A stretch of DNA of 64,000 nucleotides from Sphingopyxis sp. GW247-27LB (GCF_002277025.1 NZ_NIWD01000002.1:531454-595453); one strand, 5' to 3'. Shown: positions 8,148 to 19,695, counted from the stretch's first letter. Notes: generated by a model not told the origin, from the letters alone. Numbers and translations are program-made.

Positions 8148-10159
8148 TGCCTAAAGTAACCGTAGACGGCCTGGAACTCGACGTCCCGCAGGGCGCGACC
8201 GTCCTGCAGGCGTGCGAGATGGCGGGGAAGGAAATCCCGCGCTTCTGCTATCACGAGCGGCTGTCGATCGCCGGCAATTGCCGCATGTGCCTGGTCGAAG
8301 TGTCGCCCGGGCCGCCGAAGCCGCAGGCGTCGTGCGCGCTGCCCGCGGCCGAGGGGCAGGTGATCAAGACCGACAGCCCGATGGTCAAGAAGGCGCGCGA
8401 AGGGGTGATGGAGTTCCTGCTCATCAACCACCCGCTCGACTGCCCGATCTGCGACCAGGGCGGCGAATGCGACCTGCAGGACCAGTCGGTCGCCTATGGC
8501 CGCGGCGCGACGCGCTATGACGAGAACAAGCGCGCGGTGACCGAGAAATATATGGGGCCGATCGTCAAGACGGTGATGACGCGCTGCATCCAGTGCACGC
8601 GCTGCGTCCGTTTCGCCGAGGAAGTCGCCGGGGTCGAGGATATCGGCGCGATCTATCGCGGCGAGAATATGCAGATCACCTCGTATCTCGAGCGCGCGGT
8701 CGCGAGCGAGCTTTCGGGCAACGTCGTCGACCTCTGCCCGGTCGGCGCGCTGACGTCGAAGCCCTATGCGTTCGAGGCGCGGCCGTGGGAACTCACCAAG
8801 ACGCTCGGCATCGACATGATGGACGCGGTCGGCACCAACGTCCGCATCGACAGTCGCGGGCGCCAGGTGCTGCGCGTGCTGCCGCGCGTCAACGACGATG
8901 TGAACGAGGAATGGGCGAGCGACAAGACGCGCCACCATGTCGACGGCCTGATCCGCCGCCGTCTCGACCGTCCGTTCGTTCGCAAGGACGGCCAGCTCGT
9001 CGAAGCGAGCTGGGCCGAAGCGTTCGAGGCGATCAAGGCGGTGAACGCGGGGGCGTCGGTCGCGGCGATCGCGGGCGACATGGCCGATTGCGAGACGATG
9101 TTCGCAGCGAAGGCACTCGTGAACGCGCTCGGCGGCACCCTGTTCGAAGGGCGCCAGACCGGACTCGACTATGACGTCACCAGCCTGTCGGCGGTCAATT
9201 TCAACACCGGCATCGCCGAGGCCGAAAATGCCGACGTGATCCTGCTCGTCGGCACGAACCTGCGCTGGGAAGCGCCGCTGATCAACACGCGCGTCCGCAA
9301 GGCGGTGTGGAAGAAGGGCGCGAAGGTGTTCGGCATCGGGCCCGAGATTGACCTGACCTACAAGGTCGAATGGCTCGGCGACGATGCCTCGCTGGTCGCG
9401 AAGCTGCCGCAGGCGGCGCTCGATGCGCTGAAGGGCGCCGAGCGGCCGATGCTGATCTTCGGCGGCGGCGCGCTGTCGGTGCCCGGCGTCCACGGCGCGG
9501 CGCTGGCGCTCGCCAAGTCGGTGAACGCGGTCAAGGATGGCTGGAACGGCTTCAACGTCGTCCATTTCTCGGCCGCGCGCATGGGTGCGCTGATGCTCGG
9601 CTATTCGCAGCCGGGCGGGATCAGGGACATCGTCGCGGCGAAACCGAAGCTCGCCTTCTTCCTCGGCGCCGACGAGGTCGATTTCTCGGCCTTCGTGGAC
9701 ACGTTCAAGGTCTATGTCGGCCATCATGGCGACAAGGGCGCGCACGCCGCCGATGTCGTCCTGCCGGCGGCCGCCTGGACCGAAAAGGATTTCACCACGG
9801 TCAACACCGAGGGTCGCGTCCAGCGCAGCGAGAAGGCGGTGTTCGCCCCCGGCGACGCGCGCGAGGACTGGAGCATTTTCCGCGCCCTCGCCGATGCGCT
9901 CGGCGTGAATGTCGGCTTCGACAGCTTCGCCGAGTGCCGCGCGGCGATGATCGCGGCGGTGCCCGCGCTCGGCGCCGAAGGGCTCGCCGGTTACGGCTGG
10001 ACGGTCCCCAAGCTGCCCGCCAAGCCCGAGGCGCGCGCGATCCCGTCGCCGATCAAGGACTTCTACCTGACCAACGCCATCTGCCGCGCCTCGCCGACGA
10101 TGCAGCGCTGCTCGGACGAATTGCTCCACGGCGGCGATTATGCGGAGGCGGCGGAATGA
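8147..10159 (+). CDS. nuoG: NADH-quinone oxidoreductase subunit G
   Basis: 670 aa, the 75-kDa Fe-S subunit of the peripheral arm, in the short alphaproteobacterial/mitochondrial form rather than the roughly 900-aa enterobacterial form. Cluster ligands: N1b Cys34, Cys45, Cys48, Cys63; N5 His95 with Cys99, Cys102, Cys108; N4 Cys147, Cys150, Cys153 and Cys197. The remainder is a molybdopterin-oxidoreductase-like fold without cofactor motifs. The extra N7 cysteine motif is not seen. The stop overlaps the nuoH ATG. Confidence 0.96.
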   Translation: MPKVTVDGLELDVPQGATVLQACEMAGKEIPRFCYHERLSIAGNCRMCLVEVSPGPPKPQASCALPAAEGQVIKTDSPMVKKAREGVMEFLLINHPLDCPICDQGGECDLQDQSVAYGRGATRYDENKRAVTEKYMGPIVKTVMTRCIQCTRCVRFAEEVAGVEDIGAIYRGENMQITSYLERAVASELSGNVVDLCPVGALTSKPYAFEARPWELTKTLGIDMMDAVGTNVRIDSRGRQVLRVLPRVNDDVNEEWASDKTRHHVDGLIRRRLDRPFVRKDGQLVEASWAEAFEAIKAVNAGASVAAIAGDMADCETMFAAKALVNALGGTLFEGRQTGLDYDVTSLSAVNFNTGIAEAENADVILLVGTNLRWEAPLINTRVRKAVWKKGAKVFGIGPEIDLTYKVEWLGDDASLVAKLPQAALDALKGAERPMLIFGGGALSVPGVHGAALALAKSVNAVKDGWNGFNVVHFSAARMGALMLGYSQPGGIRDIVAAKPKLAFFLGADEVDFSAFVDTFKVYVGHHGDKGAHAADVVLPAAAWTEKDFTTVNTEGRVQRSEKAVFAPGDAREDWSIFRALADALGVNVGFDSFAECRAAMIAAVPALGAEGLAGYGWTVPKLPAKPEARAIPSPIKDFYLTNAICRASPTMQRCSDELLHGGDYAEAAE

Positions 10160-11202
10160 CCGAGTTTTTCCAATCCCTTGGCATGTCCTACGAATGGGCG
10201 TGGGGCGTCGCGACGATCTGCGGCATCCTGCTCATCGCGCTGCCGCTGATGCTCGCGGTCGCGATGATCATCTATGCCGACCGCAAGATCTGGGCGGCGA
10301 TGGCGCTGCGGCGCGGGCCGAACGTCGTCGGACCGTTCGGCTTGCTCCAGAGCTTCGCCGACGGGCTGAAGGTGTTTCTGCAGGAAACGATCATTCCGTC
10401 GAGCGCGAACCGCGGCCTGTTCCTGATCGCGCCGATCATCACCTTCACGGTGGCGCTGATGGCGTGGGCGGTGATCCCGTTCAATTCGGGCGCGGTGCTC
10501 GCCGACATCAATGTCGGGCTGCTCTACATCCTCGCGATCAGCTCGCTCGGCGTTTACGGCGTCATCCTATCGGGCTGGTCGTCGAACTCCAAATATCCCT
10601 TCTTCTCCGCGATGCGCGCCTCGGCGCAGATGATCAGCTATGAAGTGTCGATCGGTTTCATCCTGATCGGCGTCGTGCTGTTCGCCGACAGCTTCAACCT
10701 CAACGAGATCGTAAAGGCGCAGCAGGGCCACGGGCTCGGGCTGGTCAACGCCTTCGGCTTCAACCTGCTGCTCTTCCCGCTCGCGGTGCTGTTCTTCATC
10801 TCGTCGCTGGCAGAGACCGCGCGCACCCCGTTCGATCTGACCGAGGCCGAAAGCGAACTCGTCGCGGGTTACCAGACCGAATATTCGTCGATGAGCTTCG
10901 CCCTCTTCTGGCTCGGCGAATATGCGAACGTGCTGCTGATGTGCACGCTCAACGCGGTGCTCTTCTGGGGCGGCTGGCTCCCCCCGATCGACTGGGCGCC
11001 GCTCTACGTCGTTCCGGGCATCGTCTGGCTGTTCGCCAAGATCTTCTTCTTCTTCTTCGCCTTCTCGTGGGTGAAGGCGACCGTCCCGCGTTATCGCTAT
11101 GACCAGCTCATGCGGCTGGGCTGGAAGGTCTTCCTGCCGATCTCGCTGATCTGGGTGTTCCTGATCTCGGGCTATCTGATGCTGACGAGGTATGGGGCAT
11201 GA
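10156..11202 (+). CDS. nuoH: NADH-quinone oxidoreductase subunit H
   Basis: 348 aa membrane subunit forming the quinone entry chamber (ND1 homologue). Eight or so transmembrane helices; hallmark blocks are [51 protein letters not shown] and the C-terminal [15 protein letters not shown] [16 protein letters not shown] chose the ATG at 10156, which overlaps the nuoG stop; upstream in-frame sequence is nuoG antiframe. It ends in ATGA shared with a non-nuo secreted-protein gene. Confidence 0.96.
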   Translation: MTEFFQSLGMSYEWAWGVATICGILLIALPLMLAVAMIIYADRKIWAAMALRRGPNVVGPFGLLQSFADGLKVFLQETIIPSSANRGLFLIAPIITFTVALMAWAVIPFNSGAVLADINVGLLYILAISSLGVYGVILSGWSSNSKYPFFSAMRASAQMISYEVSIGFILIGVVLFADSFNLNEIVKAQQGHGLGLVNAFGFNLLLFPLAVLFFISSLAETARTPFDLTEAESELVAGYQTEYSSMSFALFWLGEYANVLLMCTLNAVLFWGGWLPPIDWAPLYVVPGIVWLFAKIFFFFFAFSWVKATVPRYRYDQLMRLGWKVFLPISLIWVFLISGYLMLTRYGA

Positions 11203-11744
11203 GGTGGGCCTTCCTGAAGCTGACAGCGATAACGATGCTCGCCCTCGCCAATACGACGTTGCTTCCTGCCTATGCACAAACGGCTAATGGCTCTGCTCCT
11301 CGGTCGCTTGCGATTGTTTGCCTTCCTGTCGATGTTACGGCAGCCGAGAAACTACGCGATGAGACTGGCGAAGTTCGTGCCATCGGCGAGAAGCATCTGG
11401 TTGCATTTGGGATCGCATTGGACGTGCCGTTTCCGCATCAATCCGTGCAGATTTTTGACCCCGACAAGGTACTACCCGCTTTCACGATTGGTTATGTTGG
11501 CGGGAATCCACCGAACATGGAAATCGTCGGCAACAATGGGGATCGCCGTGCCACGCTGCTGTTCAATTTGGACAATAGGAACGGCGCGAAGGAGGGAGTG
11601 GTCATGACGTTCGACGGAGACTCCAAGCCTCCCCAGATTTTGAGCGGTACCTGCACTCGCGAACTGAAGCTGGAGGCCTTCGATCAGCTTGAAGGCAGTT
11701 TTGAGACGTATCAGGCCAAATGGGCAAAGGCACAATCCAAATGA
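11199..11744 (+). CDS. AT-richer secreted protein inserted between nuoH and nuoI
   Basis: 181 aa with a convincing signal peptide (residues 1-26, cleavage near AYA-QT). The mature protein has two cysteines (CLPVDVT near residue 42 and GTCTREL near 151) and a beta-rich pattern ([39 protein letters not shown]). Its codon usage is clearly less GC-biased than the flanking nuo genes (many AAT, TTG, GCT, GTT codons), which suggests later acquisition. Nevertheless its start overlaps the nuoH stop and its stop overlaps the nuoI ATG (ATGA both sides). I know of no family match. An envelope protein co-expressed with complex I is all that can be said. Confidence 0.75.
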   Translation: MRWAFLKLTAITMLALANTTLLPAYAQTANGSAPRSLAIVCLPVDVTAAEKLRDETGEVRAIGEKHLVAFGIALDVPFPHQSVQIFDPDKVLPAFTIGYVGGNPPNMEIVGNNGDRRATLLFNLDNRNGAKEGVVMTFDGDSKPPQILSGTCTRELKLEAFDQLEGSFETYQAKWAKAQSK

Positions 11745-12229
11745 GCACCATCGCCCACTTCGTCAGAACCTTCACCCTGTGGGAATTCGTGCAGGCGCAC
11801 TGGCTGACGCTCAAATATTTCTTCAAGCCGAAGGCGACGATCAACTATCCCTTCGAGAAGAATCCGCTGTCGCCGCGGTTCCGCGGCGAGCATGCGCTGC
11901 GCCGCTATCCGAACGGCGAGGAGCGCTGCATCGCGTGCAAGCTGTGCGAGGCGGTCTGCCCCGCGCAGGCGATCACGATCGAGGCCGAGCCGCGCGACGA
12001 CGGGTCGCGCCGTACGACCCGCTACGACATCGACATGACGAAGTGCATCTATTGCGGCTTCTGCCAGGAAGCCTGCCCGGTCGATGCGATCGTCGAGGGG
12101 CCGAATTTCGAATTCGCGACCGAAACGCGCGAGGAGCTGCTCTATGACAAGGCCAAGCTGCTCGCCAACGGCGACAAATGGGAGCGCGCGATCGCTGCCA
12201 ACCTTGCCGCCGACGCGCCCTATCGGTAA
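11741..12229 (+). CDS. nuoI: NADH-quinone oxidoreductase subunit I
   Basis: 162 aa ferredoxin-like subunit carrying clusters N6a and N6b on the way to N2. Two classic CxxCxxCxxxCP motifs: Cys63, 66, 69, 73 ([13 protein letters not shown]) and Cys102, 105, 108, 112 ([13 protein letters not shown]). An N-terminal amphipathic helix anchors it at the membrane. The start at 11741 follows the upstream stop directly; the ATG at 11720 is rejected because it would add residues inside the preceding gene. Confidence 0.97.
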   Translation: MSTIAHFVRTFTLWEFVQAHWLTLKYFFKPKATINYPFEKNPLSPRFRGEHALRRYPNGEERCIACKLCEAVCPAQAITIEAEPRDDGSRRTTRYDIDMTKCIYCGFCQEACPVDAIVEGPNFEFATETREELLYDKAKLLANGDKWERAIAANLAADAPYR

Positions 12230-12241
12230 GGGCGCGCGCAC

Positions 12242-12853
12242 ATGATTCAGCTCATCGCCTTCTATCTCTTCGCCTTCGTCGTCATCGCCTCCGCGGCGAT
12301 GGTGATCTTCGCGCGCAACCCGGTCCACAGCGTGATGTGGCTGATCCTCGCCTTCTTCAACGCGGCGGGGCTGATGCTGCTCGCGGGGGCCGAGTTCATC
12401 GCGATGCTGCTCGTCATCGTCTATGTCGGGGCGGTCGCGGTGCTGTTCCTGTTCGTCGTGATGATGCTCGACATCGATTTCGCCGAACTGCGCGCCGGCT
12501 TCGTGCGCTATCTGCCGCTCGGCGCCCTCGTCGCGATCATCCTCGCGGCCGAACTCGTCTTCGCGCTCGGCGCTTGGAGCGCGGGCGGGGTCGACCTCGC
12601 GGCGCGCGCGGCGCCCGCCGTCGCCGACAAGAGCAATATCCAGCAGATCGGCGAACTGCTCTACACGCGCTACATCTTCCTGTTCGAGGCGGCGGGCATC
12701 GTCCTGCTCGTCGCGATGATCGGCGCGATCGCGCTGACGCATCGCCAGCGTGGCGGGACGCGGAGCCAGAATATCGCGGCGCAGAACCGCCGCCGCCCGC
12801 ACGAAGCGACGCGGCTGGTCGATCCGGGCGTCGGGCAGGGGATGGAATTGTGA
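12242..12853 (+). CDS. nuoJ: NADH-quinone oxidoreductase subunit J
   Basis: 203 aa with five transmembrane helices, the ND6 homologue whose third helix contains the pi-bulge gating the E-channel. The conserved run [20 protein letters not shown] (residues 60-79) is present. C-terminal residues about 172-203 form a basic cytoplasmic tail. Starts 12 nt after nuoI and overlaps the nuoK GTG. Confidence 0.96.
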   Translation: MIQLIAFYLFAFVVIASAAMVIFARNPVHSVMWLILAFFNAAGLMLLAGAEFIAMLLVIVYVGAVAVLFLFVVMMLDIDFAELRAGFVRYLPLGALVAIILAAELVFALGAWSAGGVDLAARAAPAVADKSNIQQIGELLYTRYIFLFEAAGIVLLVAMIGAIALTHRQRGGTRSQNIAAQNRRRPHEATRLVDPGVGQGMEL

Positions 12854-13155
12854 TTTCGGTCGGCCATTATCTCGCCGTTTCGGCGGTGCTGTTCACGCTC
12901 GGCGTGCTCGGCATCTTCATCAACCGCAAGAACATCATCGTCATCCTGATGGCGATCGAGCTGATCCTGCTCGCGGTGAACATCAATCTCGTCGCGTTCA
13001 GCGCCGCGCTTGGCGATCTCGTCGGGCAGGTGTTCGCGATGTTCGTGCTGACCGTCGCCGCCGGCGAGGCGGCGATCGGGCTCGCGATTCTCGTCATCTA
13101 TTTCCGCGGCCGCGGCACCATTGCCGTCGACGATGCCAACCGGATGAAGGGGTAA
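12850..13155 (+). CDS. nuoK: NADH-quinone oxidoreductase subunit K
   Basis: 101 aa from a GTG that overlaps the nuoJ stop (GTGA), the canonical size for NuoK (ND4L). Three transmembrane helices; the two conserved membrane glutamates used in proton transfer lie in [17 protein letters not shown] and [12 protein letters not shown]. The upstream in-frame ATG would extend 220 codons through nuoJ in another frame and is rejected. Confidence 0.96.
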   Translation: MISVGHYLAVSAVLFTLGVLGIFINRKNIIVILMAIELILLAVNINLVAFSAALGDLVGQVFAMFVLTVAAGEAAIGLAILVIYFRGRGTIAVDDANRMKG

Positions 13156-13159
13156 ACCG

Positions 13160-15208
13160 GTGATCCAGGCGATCGTTTTCCTGCCGCTGCTCGCGGCTCT
13201 CGTGGCAGGCCTCGGCCAGCGCTTCATCGGCACGGCCGCGTCGAAGGTCGTGACGACCGGCGCGCTGTTCGCAAGCTGCGCTTTGAGCTGGCCGATCTTC
13301 CTGTCCTTCCTGGGCGGTCATGCCCAGGAGAGCGTGACGCCGGTGCTCCACTGGGTCTCGTCGGGCGCGCTCCAGTTCAACTGGGAACTGCGCGTCGACA
13401 CGCTGACGTCGGTGATGCTCGTCGTGATCACGACGGTGTCGGCGCTCGTCCACCTCTACAGCTGGGGCTATATGGAGGAGGACCCGGACCAGCCGCGCTT
13501 CTTCGCCTATCTGTCGCTCTTCACCTTCGCGATGCTGATGCTGGTGACCGCGAACAACCTCGTCCAGATGTTCTTCGGCTGGGAAGGCGTCGGTCTCGCC
13601 TCCTATCTGCTCATCGGCTTCTGGTACAAGAAGCCGAGCGCCAACGCCGCCGCGATCAAGGCATTCGTCGTCAACCGCGTCGGCGACCTCGGCTTCATGC
13701 TCGGTATCTTCGGCACCTTCCTGGTGTTCAACACCGTGTCGATCCCCGAGATCCTGGCCGCGGCGCCGGGCATGGCGGGCTCGACGATCGGCTTCCTGGG
13801 CCACCGGTTCGACACGATGACCGTGCTCTGCCTGCTGCTGTTCATCGGCGCGATGGGCAAGTCGGCGCAGCTCGGGCTGCACACCTGGCTTCCCGACGCG
13901 ATGGAAGGCCCGACCCCGGTCAGCGCGCTGATCCACGCCGCGACGATGGTGACCGCTGGCGTGTTCATGGTCTGTCGCCTGTCGCCGATGTTCGAGGCCG
14001 CGCCGGTCGCGCTCGGCGTCGTCACCTTCGTCGGCGCCGCGACCTGCCTGTTCGCCGCGACGGTCGGCACAACGCAATGGGATATCAAGCGCGTCATCGC
14101 CTATTCGACCTGCAGCCAGCTCGGCTACATGTTCTTCGCGGCGGGCGTCGGCGCCTATGGCGCGGCGATGTTCCACCTGTTCACCCACGCCTTCTTCAAG
14201 GCTTTGCTGTTCCTCGGCGCCGGCTCGGTCATCCACGCGATGCACCACGAGCAGGACATGCGCTATTATGGTGGCCTTCGGAAGCATATCCCGCTCACCT
14301 ATTGGGCGATGATGGCGGGGACGCTGGCGATTACCGGCGTCGGCATCGCGGGTGTGTTCGGCTTCGCCGGCTTCTATTCGAAGGACGGCATCCTCGAGGC
14401 GGCCTATGCCTCGGGCGGCGGCGGCCAGGTCGCCTTCTGGGTCGGCACCTTCGCGGCGCTGCTGACGAGCTTCTATTCGTGGCGCCTCGTCTTCCTGACC
14501 TTCTTCGGCAAGCCGCGCTGGGCCGCGAGCGAGCATATCCAGCACGCGGTGCACGGCGATCATCACGATCACCCGGCGGACGAGCATTCGGGCGACGATA
14601 TTCATCACGCCCACGCCGCGGACGCGCACGAGGGCACCGCGGGCTATCACCCGCACGAAAGCCCGCTCTCGATGCTGATTCCGCTCGGCGTGCTGTCGGT
14701 CGGCGCGGTGTTCGCGGGCTTCCTCTTCAACCACCAGTTCATCTATCCCGAAGAGGGGATGGCGTTCTGGAAGGGCAGCATCGCGTTCGACGAGCACCTG
14801 ATGCACGCCGCGCACGAGGTGCCGACGATCATCAAATGGATGCCCTTCACCGCGATGGCGATCGGGCTGGTGATCGCGTGGAACAGCTATATCCGCAACA
14901 CGGCACTGCCGGCGCGCTTCGTCGCGCAGTTCGGGCTGCTCCACAAATTCCTGTTCAACAAATGGTATTTCGACGAGCTCTACAACGTCCTGTTCGTGAA
15001 GCCCGCCTTCGCGATCGGCCGCTTCTTCTGGAAGCGCGGGGATGAAGGCACCATCGACCGCTTCGGTCCCGATGGCGTCGCGGCGCTCGTCCAAGGGGGG
15101 ACCCGGCTCGCGGTCCGGCTGCAATCGGGTTATGTTTATGGATATGCGTTCGTGATGCTGCTCGGTCTCGTCGGCCTCGCCAGCTGGGCGATGGTGAGGT
15201 TCCTGTGA
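13160..15208 (+). CDS. nuoL: NADH-quinone oxidoreductase subunit L
   Basis: 682 aa from a GTG start 5 nt after nuoK. NuoL is the distal antiporter-like proton pump with the long lateral helix. Conserved blocks: [53 protein letters not shown] and the tail RFGPDGVA. Between transmembrane segments, roughly residues 457-501, lies a strongly histidine-rich loop with 13 His in about 42 residues (for example [20 protein letters not shown]). This loop is variable in the family and might bind metal. GTGA overlap with nuoM follows. Confidence 0.97.
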   Translation: MIQAIVFLPLLAALVAGLGQRFIGTAASKVVTTGALFASCALSWPIFLSFLGGHAQESVTPVLHWVSSGALQFNWELRVDTLTSVMLVVITTVSALVHLYSWGYMEEDPDQPRFFAYLSLFTFAMLMLVTANNLVQMFFGWEGVGLASYLLIGFWYKKPSANAAAIKAFVVNRVGDLGFMLGIFGTFLVFNTVSIPEILAAAPGMAGSTIGFLGHRFDTMTVLCLLLFIGAMGKSAQLGLHTWLPDAMEGPTPVSALIHAATMVTAGVFMVCRLSPMFEAAPVALGVVTFVGAATCLFAATVGTTQWDIKRVIAYSTCSQLGYMFFAAGVGAYGAAMFHLFTHAFFKALLFLGAGSVIHAMHHEQDMRYYGGLRKHIPLTYWAMMAGTLAITGVGIAGVFGFAGFYSKDGILEAAYASGGGGQVAFWVGTFAALLTSFYSWRLVFLTFFGKPRWAASEHIQHAVHGDHHDHPADEHSGDDIHHAHAADAHEGTAGYHPHESPLSMLIPLGVLSVGAVFAGFLFNHQFIYPEEGMAFWKGSIAFDEHLMHAAHEVPTIIKWMPFTAMAIGLVIAWNSYIRNTALPARFVAQFGLLHKFLFNKWYFDELYNVLFVKPAFAIGRFFWKRGDEGTIDRFGPDGVAALVQGGTRLAVRLQSGYVYGYAFVMLLGLVGLASWAMVRFL

Positions 15209-16746
15209 GCGGGCTTCCCATCCTTTCGCTGATGCTGGCGATCCCCACGGTCGCCGCCATCCTCTGCCTGTTCCTCGAGGCCAAGCCCGCGCGGCAGGTG
15301 GCGCTCGCGGCGACGCTGGTCGATCTCGCGCTCGGCATCGCGCTGTGGGCGAATTTCGACGTCGGCGGCGCCCAGTGGCAGTTCGTCGAGCGCGCCGACC
15401 TCTTTGGCCGTTTCCAGTGGGCGCTCGGCGTCGACGGCGTCGCGATGATGCTGATCGTGCTCAGCACCTTCCTGATGCCGCTGTGCATCCTTGCGAGCTG
15501 GGAATCGATCAAGCAGCGCGTCGGCCTCTACATGGCGATGTTCCTGATCATGGAAGTCATCATGATCGGCGTCTTCGCGGCGCAGGATCTGCTGCTGTTC
15601 TACATCTTCTTCGAGGGCGTGCTGATCCCGATGTATCTGATCATCGGCATCTGGGGCGGGCAGAACCGCATCTATGCGGCGTTCAAATTCTTCCTCTACA
15701 CGCTCCTCGGCTCGGTGCTGATGCTCGTCGCGATGATCGCGATGATCCGCGAAGCGGGGACGACCGAGATTCCGGTCCTCTTGAACTACGACTTCCCGCC
15801 CGAGATGCAGACCTGGCTGTGGCTCGCCTTCTTCGCGAGCATGGCGGTCAAGATGCCGATGTGGCCGGTCCACACCTGGCTTCCCGACGCGCACGTCCAG
15901 GCGCCGACCGCGGGCTCGATGATCCTGGCGGGCGTGCTGCTGAAGATGGGGTCCTACGGCTTCCTGCGCTTCATGATGCCGATGTTCCCCGACGCCTCGG
16001 CGCAGTTCCTATGGCTCGTCTTCGGGCTGTCGATGGTCGCGGTGGTCTACACCAGCCTCGTCGCGCTGGTGCAGAGCGACATGAAGAAGCTGATCGCTTA
16101 CTCGTCGGTCGCGCACATGGCGATCGTCACCGCGGGCCTCTATGCCTTCAACCAGCAGGGCATCGAGGGCGCGCTGATCGTCATGCTCAGCCACGGCGTC
16201 GTCTCGGCCGCGCTCTTCTTCTGCGTCGGGGTGATCTACGACCGGCTGCACACACGCGAGATCAGCCGCTACGGCGGGCTCGCGGTCAACATGCCGGCCT
16301 ATTCGCTTTTCTTCATGCTGTTCACCATGGCGTCGATCGGGCTGCCGGGGACGAGCGGCTTCGTCGGCGAGTTCCTGAGCCTCGCCGGCATCTATGAAGC
16401 GTCGAGCTGGGCCGCCTTCGTCTGCACCACCGGCATCATCCTCGGCGCCGCCTACATGCTCTATCTCTATCGCCGCATCGTGTTCGGCGAACTGACCAAG
16501 GACGATGTGAAGGCCATGCCCGACATCACGCCCCGCGAATGGGCGATCTTCGTGCCGCTCGCTGCGGTCGCGCTATGGATGGGTGTCTATCCCGAGAGCT
16601 TCCTCGCGCCGATGCGCGGCGACGTGACCACGGTGGTCGCGCGGCTCGCCCCGGCGAAGCCCGCGGGTGATGCGCATGTCATGGCAGGCAAGCCCAAGGC
16701 GATTGCTCCGCACGGCGAAGCGCATCATGGGGGAGGCGTCCAATGA
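15205..16746 (+). CDS. nuoM: NADH-quinone oxidoreductase subunit M
   Basis: 513 aa, GTG start overlapping the nuoL stop. NuoM is the middle antiporter-like pump. Fourteen hydrophobic segments; conserved features are [18 protein letters not shown] (the essential membrane Glu), [20 protein letters not shown] (with a key Lys) and [12 protein letters not shown]. The C-terminus ends with a short His-containing tail ([11 protein letters not shown]). Followed by nuoN with ATGA overlap. Confidence 0.97.
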   Translation: MSGLPILSLMLAIPTVAAILCLFLEAKPARQVALAATLVDLALGIALWANFDVGGAQWQFVERADLFGRFQWALGVDGVAMMLIVLSTFLMPLCILASWESIKQRVGLYMAMFLIMEVIMIGVFAAQDLLLFYIFFEGVLIPMYLIIGIWGGQNRIYAAFKFFLYTLLGSVLMLVAMIAMIREAGTTEIPVLLNYDFPPEMQTWLWLAFFASMAVKMPMWPVHTWLPDAHVQAPTAGSMILAGVLLKMGSYGFLRFMMPMFPDASAQFLWLVFGLSMVAVVYTSLVALVQSDMKKLIAYSSVAHMAIVTAGLYAFNQQGIEGALIVMLSHGVVSAALFFCVGVIYDRLHTREISRYGGLAVNMPAYSLFFMLFTMASIGLPGTSGFVGEFLSLAGIYEASSWAAFVCTTGIILGAAYMLYLYRRIVFGELTKDDVKAMPDITPREWAIFVPLAAVALWMGVYPESFLAPMRGDVTTVVARLAPAKPAGDAHVMAGKPKAIAPHGEAHHGGGVQ

Positions 16747-18182
16747 CCGCCGACCTCGCGCTCATCTGGCCCGAGCTGATCCTGACGATCGGCGGGCTGA
16801 TCACCCTGATGCTCGGCGCCTTCGCGGGCGACCGCCGGGTCGCGCTCTATCAGATCGTCGCGCTGCTGACGCTGGCAGCGGCGGCCGCCGCGGTGGCGGC
16901 GCTGTTCGGCACCGACGCTTCGGTCTTTTCGGGCACGCTGGCGGTCGACGGTTTCGGCGGTTTCGCCAAGCTCATCATCTATGCGGCGAGCTTCGTCTGC
17001 ATCGCGATCGCGCCGCGCTATTTCGGCGAGGCGATGCGCGCCGAATATTCGGCGCTGATCGTCTTCGCGGCGCTCGGCATGGGCATCATGGCCTCGTCGC
17101 GCGACCTGATGACGCTCTATGTCGGGCTCGAACTCAACAGCCTCGCCTCCTATGTGCTCGCCAGCTTCATGCGCAGCGACGACCGGTCGAGCGAGGCGGG
17201 GCTCAAATATTTCGTCCTCGGCGCGCTCGCCTCGGGCATATTGCTGTTCGGCATCTCGCTGCTCTACGGCTTTTCGGGCACGACCGATTTCGCCGGCGTC
17301 GCGGTCGCGATGGGCGGCGGGATCGATATCGGGCTGCTGTTCGGCATCGTCTTCGTGATCGCGGGCCTTGCGTTCAAGATCAGCGCCGTGCCGTTCCACA
17401 TGTGGACCCCCGACGTCTATGAAGGCGCGCCGACCCCCGTGACGACCTTCTTCGCCAGCGCGCCGAAGGTCGCGGCGATGGCGCTGCTGACGCGCGTCCT
17501 GATCGACGCGATGGGGCCGGCGGGCCCGGCGCTCGCGGCGTGGCAGCAGATCATCATCTTCCTGTCGCTCGCCTCGATCATCCTCGGCGCGGTCGGCGCG
17601 ATCGGGCAGAAGAACATCAAGCGCCTGCTCGCCTATTCGTCGATCAACAACGTCGGCTTCATGCTGATCGGCCTCGCTGCGGGAACGCAGCAGGGGGTCG
17701 AAGCGGTGCTGACCTATCTGCTCGTCTATGTCGTCACGACGATCGGCGCCTTCCTGTTCGTCATGCAGCTTCGCGACGCCGACGGGCGGATGGTCGAGAG
17801 CATCCCGGCCTATGCCGGCCTGTCGAAGCGCCAGCCGGGGCTGGCCGCGGCGATGGCGGTGTTCCTGTTCAGCCTCGCCGCGATCCCGCCGCTATTCGGC
17901 TTCTGGCCGAAGTATCTGGTGTTCGAGGCCGCGGTGAACGCGGGGCTCGTGCCGCTGGCGGTCGCCGGTGTCGTCGTGTCGGTGATCGGCGCCTTCTATT
18001 ATATCGCGATCGTCAAGACGATGTTCTTCGACGACGAGGCCGAGTCGGCGATCCGCAATGACGGGTCGCGGATCGAGGGCGCGGTGATCGCGGTCAGCGC
18101 GCTGTGGCTGTCGGTGATCGGCTATCTGTTCATCCCGATGCTGGCGGTGGCCGCGGCGAGCGCCGCTTCGGTGCTGTTCTGA
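16743..18182 (+). CDS. nuoN: NADH-quinone oxidoreductase subunit N
   Basis: 479 aa, the third antiporter-like pump (ND2 homologue), last nuo gene of the operon. Landmarks are [39 protein letters not shown] and [19 protein letters not shown]. About 14 transmembrane helices. Its stop codon is read through in another frame by the biotin ligase gene, which continues the same transcript. Confidence 0.97.
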   Translation: MTADLALIWPELILTIGGLITLMLGAFAGDRRVALYQIVALLTLAAAAAAVAALFGTDASVFSGTLAVDGFGGFAKLIIYAASFVCIAIAPRYFGEAMRAEYSALIVFAALGMGIMASSRDLMTLYVGLELNSLASYVLASFMRSDDRSSEAGLKYFVLGALASGILLFGISLLYGFSGTTDFAGVAVAMGGGIDIGLLFGIVFVIAGLAFKISAVPFHMWTPDVYEGAPTPVTTFFASAPKVAAMALLTRVLIDAMGPAGPALAAWQQIIIFLSLASIILGAVGAIGQKNIKRLLAYSSINNVGFMLIGLAAGTQQGVEAVLTYLLVYVVTTIGAFLFVMQLRDADGRMVESIPAYAGLSKRQPGLAAAMAVFLFSLAAIPPLFGFWPKYLVFEAAVNAGLVPLAVAGVVVSVIGAFYYIAIVKTMFFDDEAESAIRNDGSRIEGAVIAVSALWLSVIGYLFIPMLAVAAASAASVLF

Positions 18183-18907
18183 TCGCGCCGATCGAGCGGA
18201 TCGCCGAGACGGGTTCGACCAACGCCGACATGCTGGCGCGGCTCGCGCGCGGCGAGCATGTCGGTGAGGGGCATTGGCTCGTCGCCGACCGGCAGACCGC
18301 CGGGCGCGGGAGGCTCGGTCGCCCCTGGGGCGACGGGCAGGGCAATTTCATGGGCTCGACCGTCGTGCAGCTCACCGCCGGCGATCCGTCGCCCGCGACG
18401 CTGGCGCTCGTCGTCGCTGTCGCGCTGGCGAAGGTGGTGAAAGCCTTTGCGCCAGGGGTTCCGCTCCAGCTCAAATGGCCGAACGACCTGCTCGTCGACG
18501 GCGCGAAATGCTCGGGCATATTGCTTGAACGCGGCGGCAACGCTGTCGTGATCGGTATCGGGGTCAATCTGGTCTCGGCACCCGATCTGCCCGACCGCAA
18601 GACCTTCTGTTTTGCGGACGGCGGCGCGGCGATCGATCGCGACCGCTTCGCCGACGCGCTGGTGATCGCGCTGGTCGATGCGCTCCGCAGCTGGCGACAG
18701 GAAGGCGTCGAAAGCATCGTCCGCGCCTGGCTGCCGCTCGGCCATCCGGTCGGAACGCCGCTTCGCGTGTCGGAACAGGGCATCGACGGGACGTTCGATG
18801 GCCTCGCGCCCGACGGCGCGCTGCGCTTGCGCCGCGCGGACGGGGCGGTCATGCTGATCCATGCGGGCGACGTCGAGCTTCGCCGCCCGGTCGATAAAGG
18901 GGAATAA
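18179..18907 (+). CDS. birA: biotin--[acetyl-CoA-carboxylase] ligase
   Basis: About 242 aa catalytic-only biotin protein ligase (no N-terminal DNA-binding domain). It makes biotinyl-AMP and transfers biotin to the carboxyl carrier protein. Motifs: [11 protein letters not shown], the biotinyl-AMP loop [32 protein letters not shown] and GIGVNLV. Start is uncertain: homology begins at [15 protein letters not shown], directly at a CTG (18179) overlapping the nuoN TGA as CTGA, where an ATG or GTG would be expected. The only standard start before it is a GTG at 18104, which would add 25 residues encoded inside nuoN. The next in-frame ATG lies beyond essential motifs. Confidence 0.88.
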   Translation: MIAPIERIAETGSTNADMLARLARGEHVGEGHWLVADRQTAGRGRLGRPWGDGQGNFMGSTVVQLTAGDPSPATLALVVAVALAKVVKAFAPGVPLQLKWPNDLLVDGAKCSGILLERGGNAVVIGIGVNLVSAPDLPDRKTFCFADGGAAIDRDRFADALVIALVDALRSWRQEGVESIVRAWLPLGHPVGTPLRVSEQGIDGTFDGLAPDGALRLRRADGAVMLIHAGDVELRRPVDKGE

Positions 18908-18909
18908 CC

Positions 18910-19695
18910 GTGCTGCTCGCGATCGATGTCGGCAACACCAACGCCAAATTCGCGCTGTTTCGCGGCACCGAACTGCTGGCGCGCTGGCGGATCGCGACCG
19001 ACGATCGCCGCACCGCGGACGAATATATGGTCTGGCTCGACCAGCTCCTGCGCATCGAAGGGCACGACCGCGCCGACGTCGACGCGGTGATCATCTCGAC
19101 CGTGGTGCCGCGCGCGCTTCATAACCTGCGCTTGCTCGCCGACAAATATTTCGGGGTCGAGGCGTTGATCGCGGGCCGCGACCCGGTGAGTTGGGGCATC
19201 GCGCTCAAGGTCGACGAGCCGCAGGCGGTGGGCGCAGATCGCGCGTGCAATGCCATTTCGGCGCAGGCGATCGCGCCGGGCAAGGACAAGCTGGTCATCA
19301 GCTTCGGGACCGCGACGACCTTCGACCATATCGGCCCCGAGGGCGGCTATCTCGGCGGGATCATCGCGCCGGGGGTCAATCTCTCCCTCGAAGCGCTGGT
19401 CGCCGCGGCGGCGAAACTGCCGCGCATCGCGATCGAAGCGCCGGCGAGCGGCAGTGTCATCGGTCGCACGACCGAAAGCCAGATGCTGATCGGGGTCTAT
19501 TGGGGCTATGTCGCTATGATCGAGGGGCTGATCGCGCGGATGAAGGCCGAGGTCGGCAAGCCGATGACCGTCATCGCGACCGGCGGCCTCGCCACCCTGT
19601 TCGAAGAACACGCGCATCTGTTCGACCGCATCGAACCCGATCTGACGTTGAACGGCCTGATGCACCTCTATAACCAGCGGAGCACCGGCCAATGA
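18910..19695 (+). CDS. coaX: type III pantothenate kinase
   Basis: 261 aa, GTG start 2 nt after birA. Catalyses ATP-dependent phosphorylation of pantothenate, the first step of CoA synthesis. ASKHA fold motifs: the phosphate loop [14 protein letters not shown] at residues 4-17, [12 protein letters not shown] with the catalytic Asp, and [12 protein letters not shown]. Length fits the family. It is coupled to the RNase J gene by an ATGA overlap, and birA-coaX-rnj downstream of nuoN is a common alphaproteobacterial order. Confidence 0.95.
   Translation: MLLAIDVGNTNAKFALFRGTELLARWRIATDDRRTADEYMVWLDQLLRIEGHDRADVDAVIISTVVPRALHNLRLLADKYFGVEALIAGRDPVSWGIALKVDEPQAVGADRACNAISAQAIAPGKDKLVISFGTATTFDHIGPEGGYLGGIIAPGVNLSLEALVAAAAKLPRIAIEAPASGSVIGRTTESQMLIGVYWGYVAMIEGLIARMKAEVGKPMTVIATGGLATLFEEHAHLFDRIEPDLTLNGLMHLYNQRSTGQ

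Noticed and set aside
8144..10129. 661-codon minus-strand frame opposite nuoG
   Set aside because: Antisense shadow of nuoG, which has all Fe-S ligands on the plus strand.
13094..15124. 676-codon minus-strand frame opposite nuoL
   Set aside because: Antisense shadow of nuoL; Glu/Arg/His-rich composition, no RBS and no recognisable domain.
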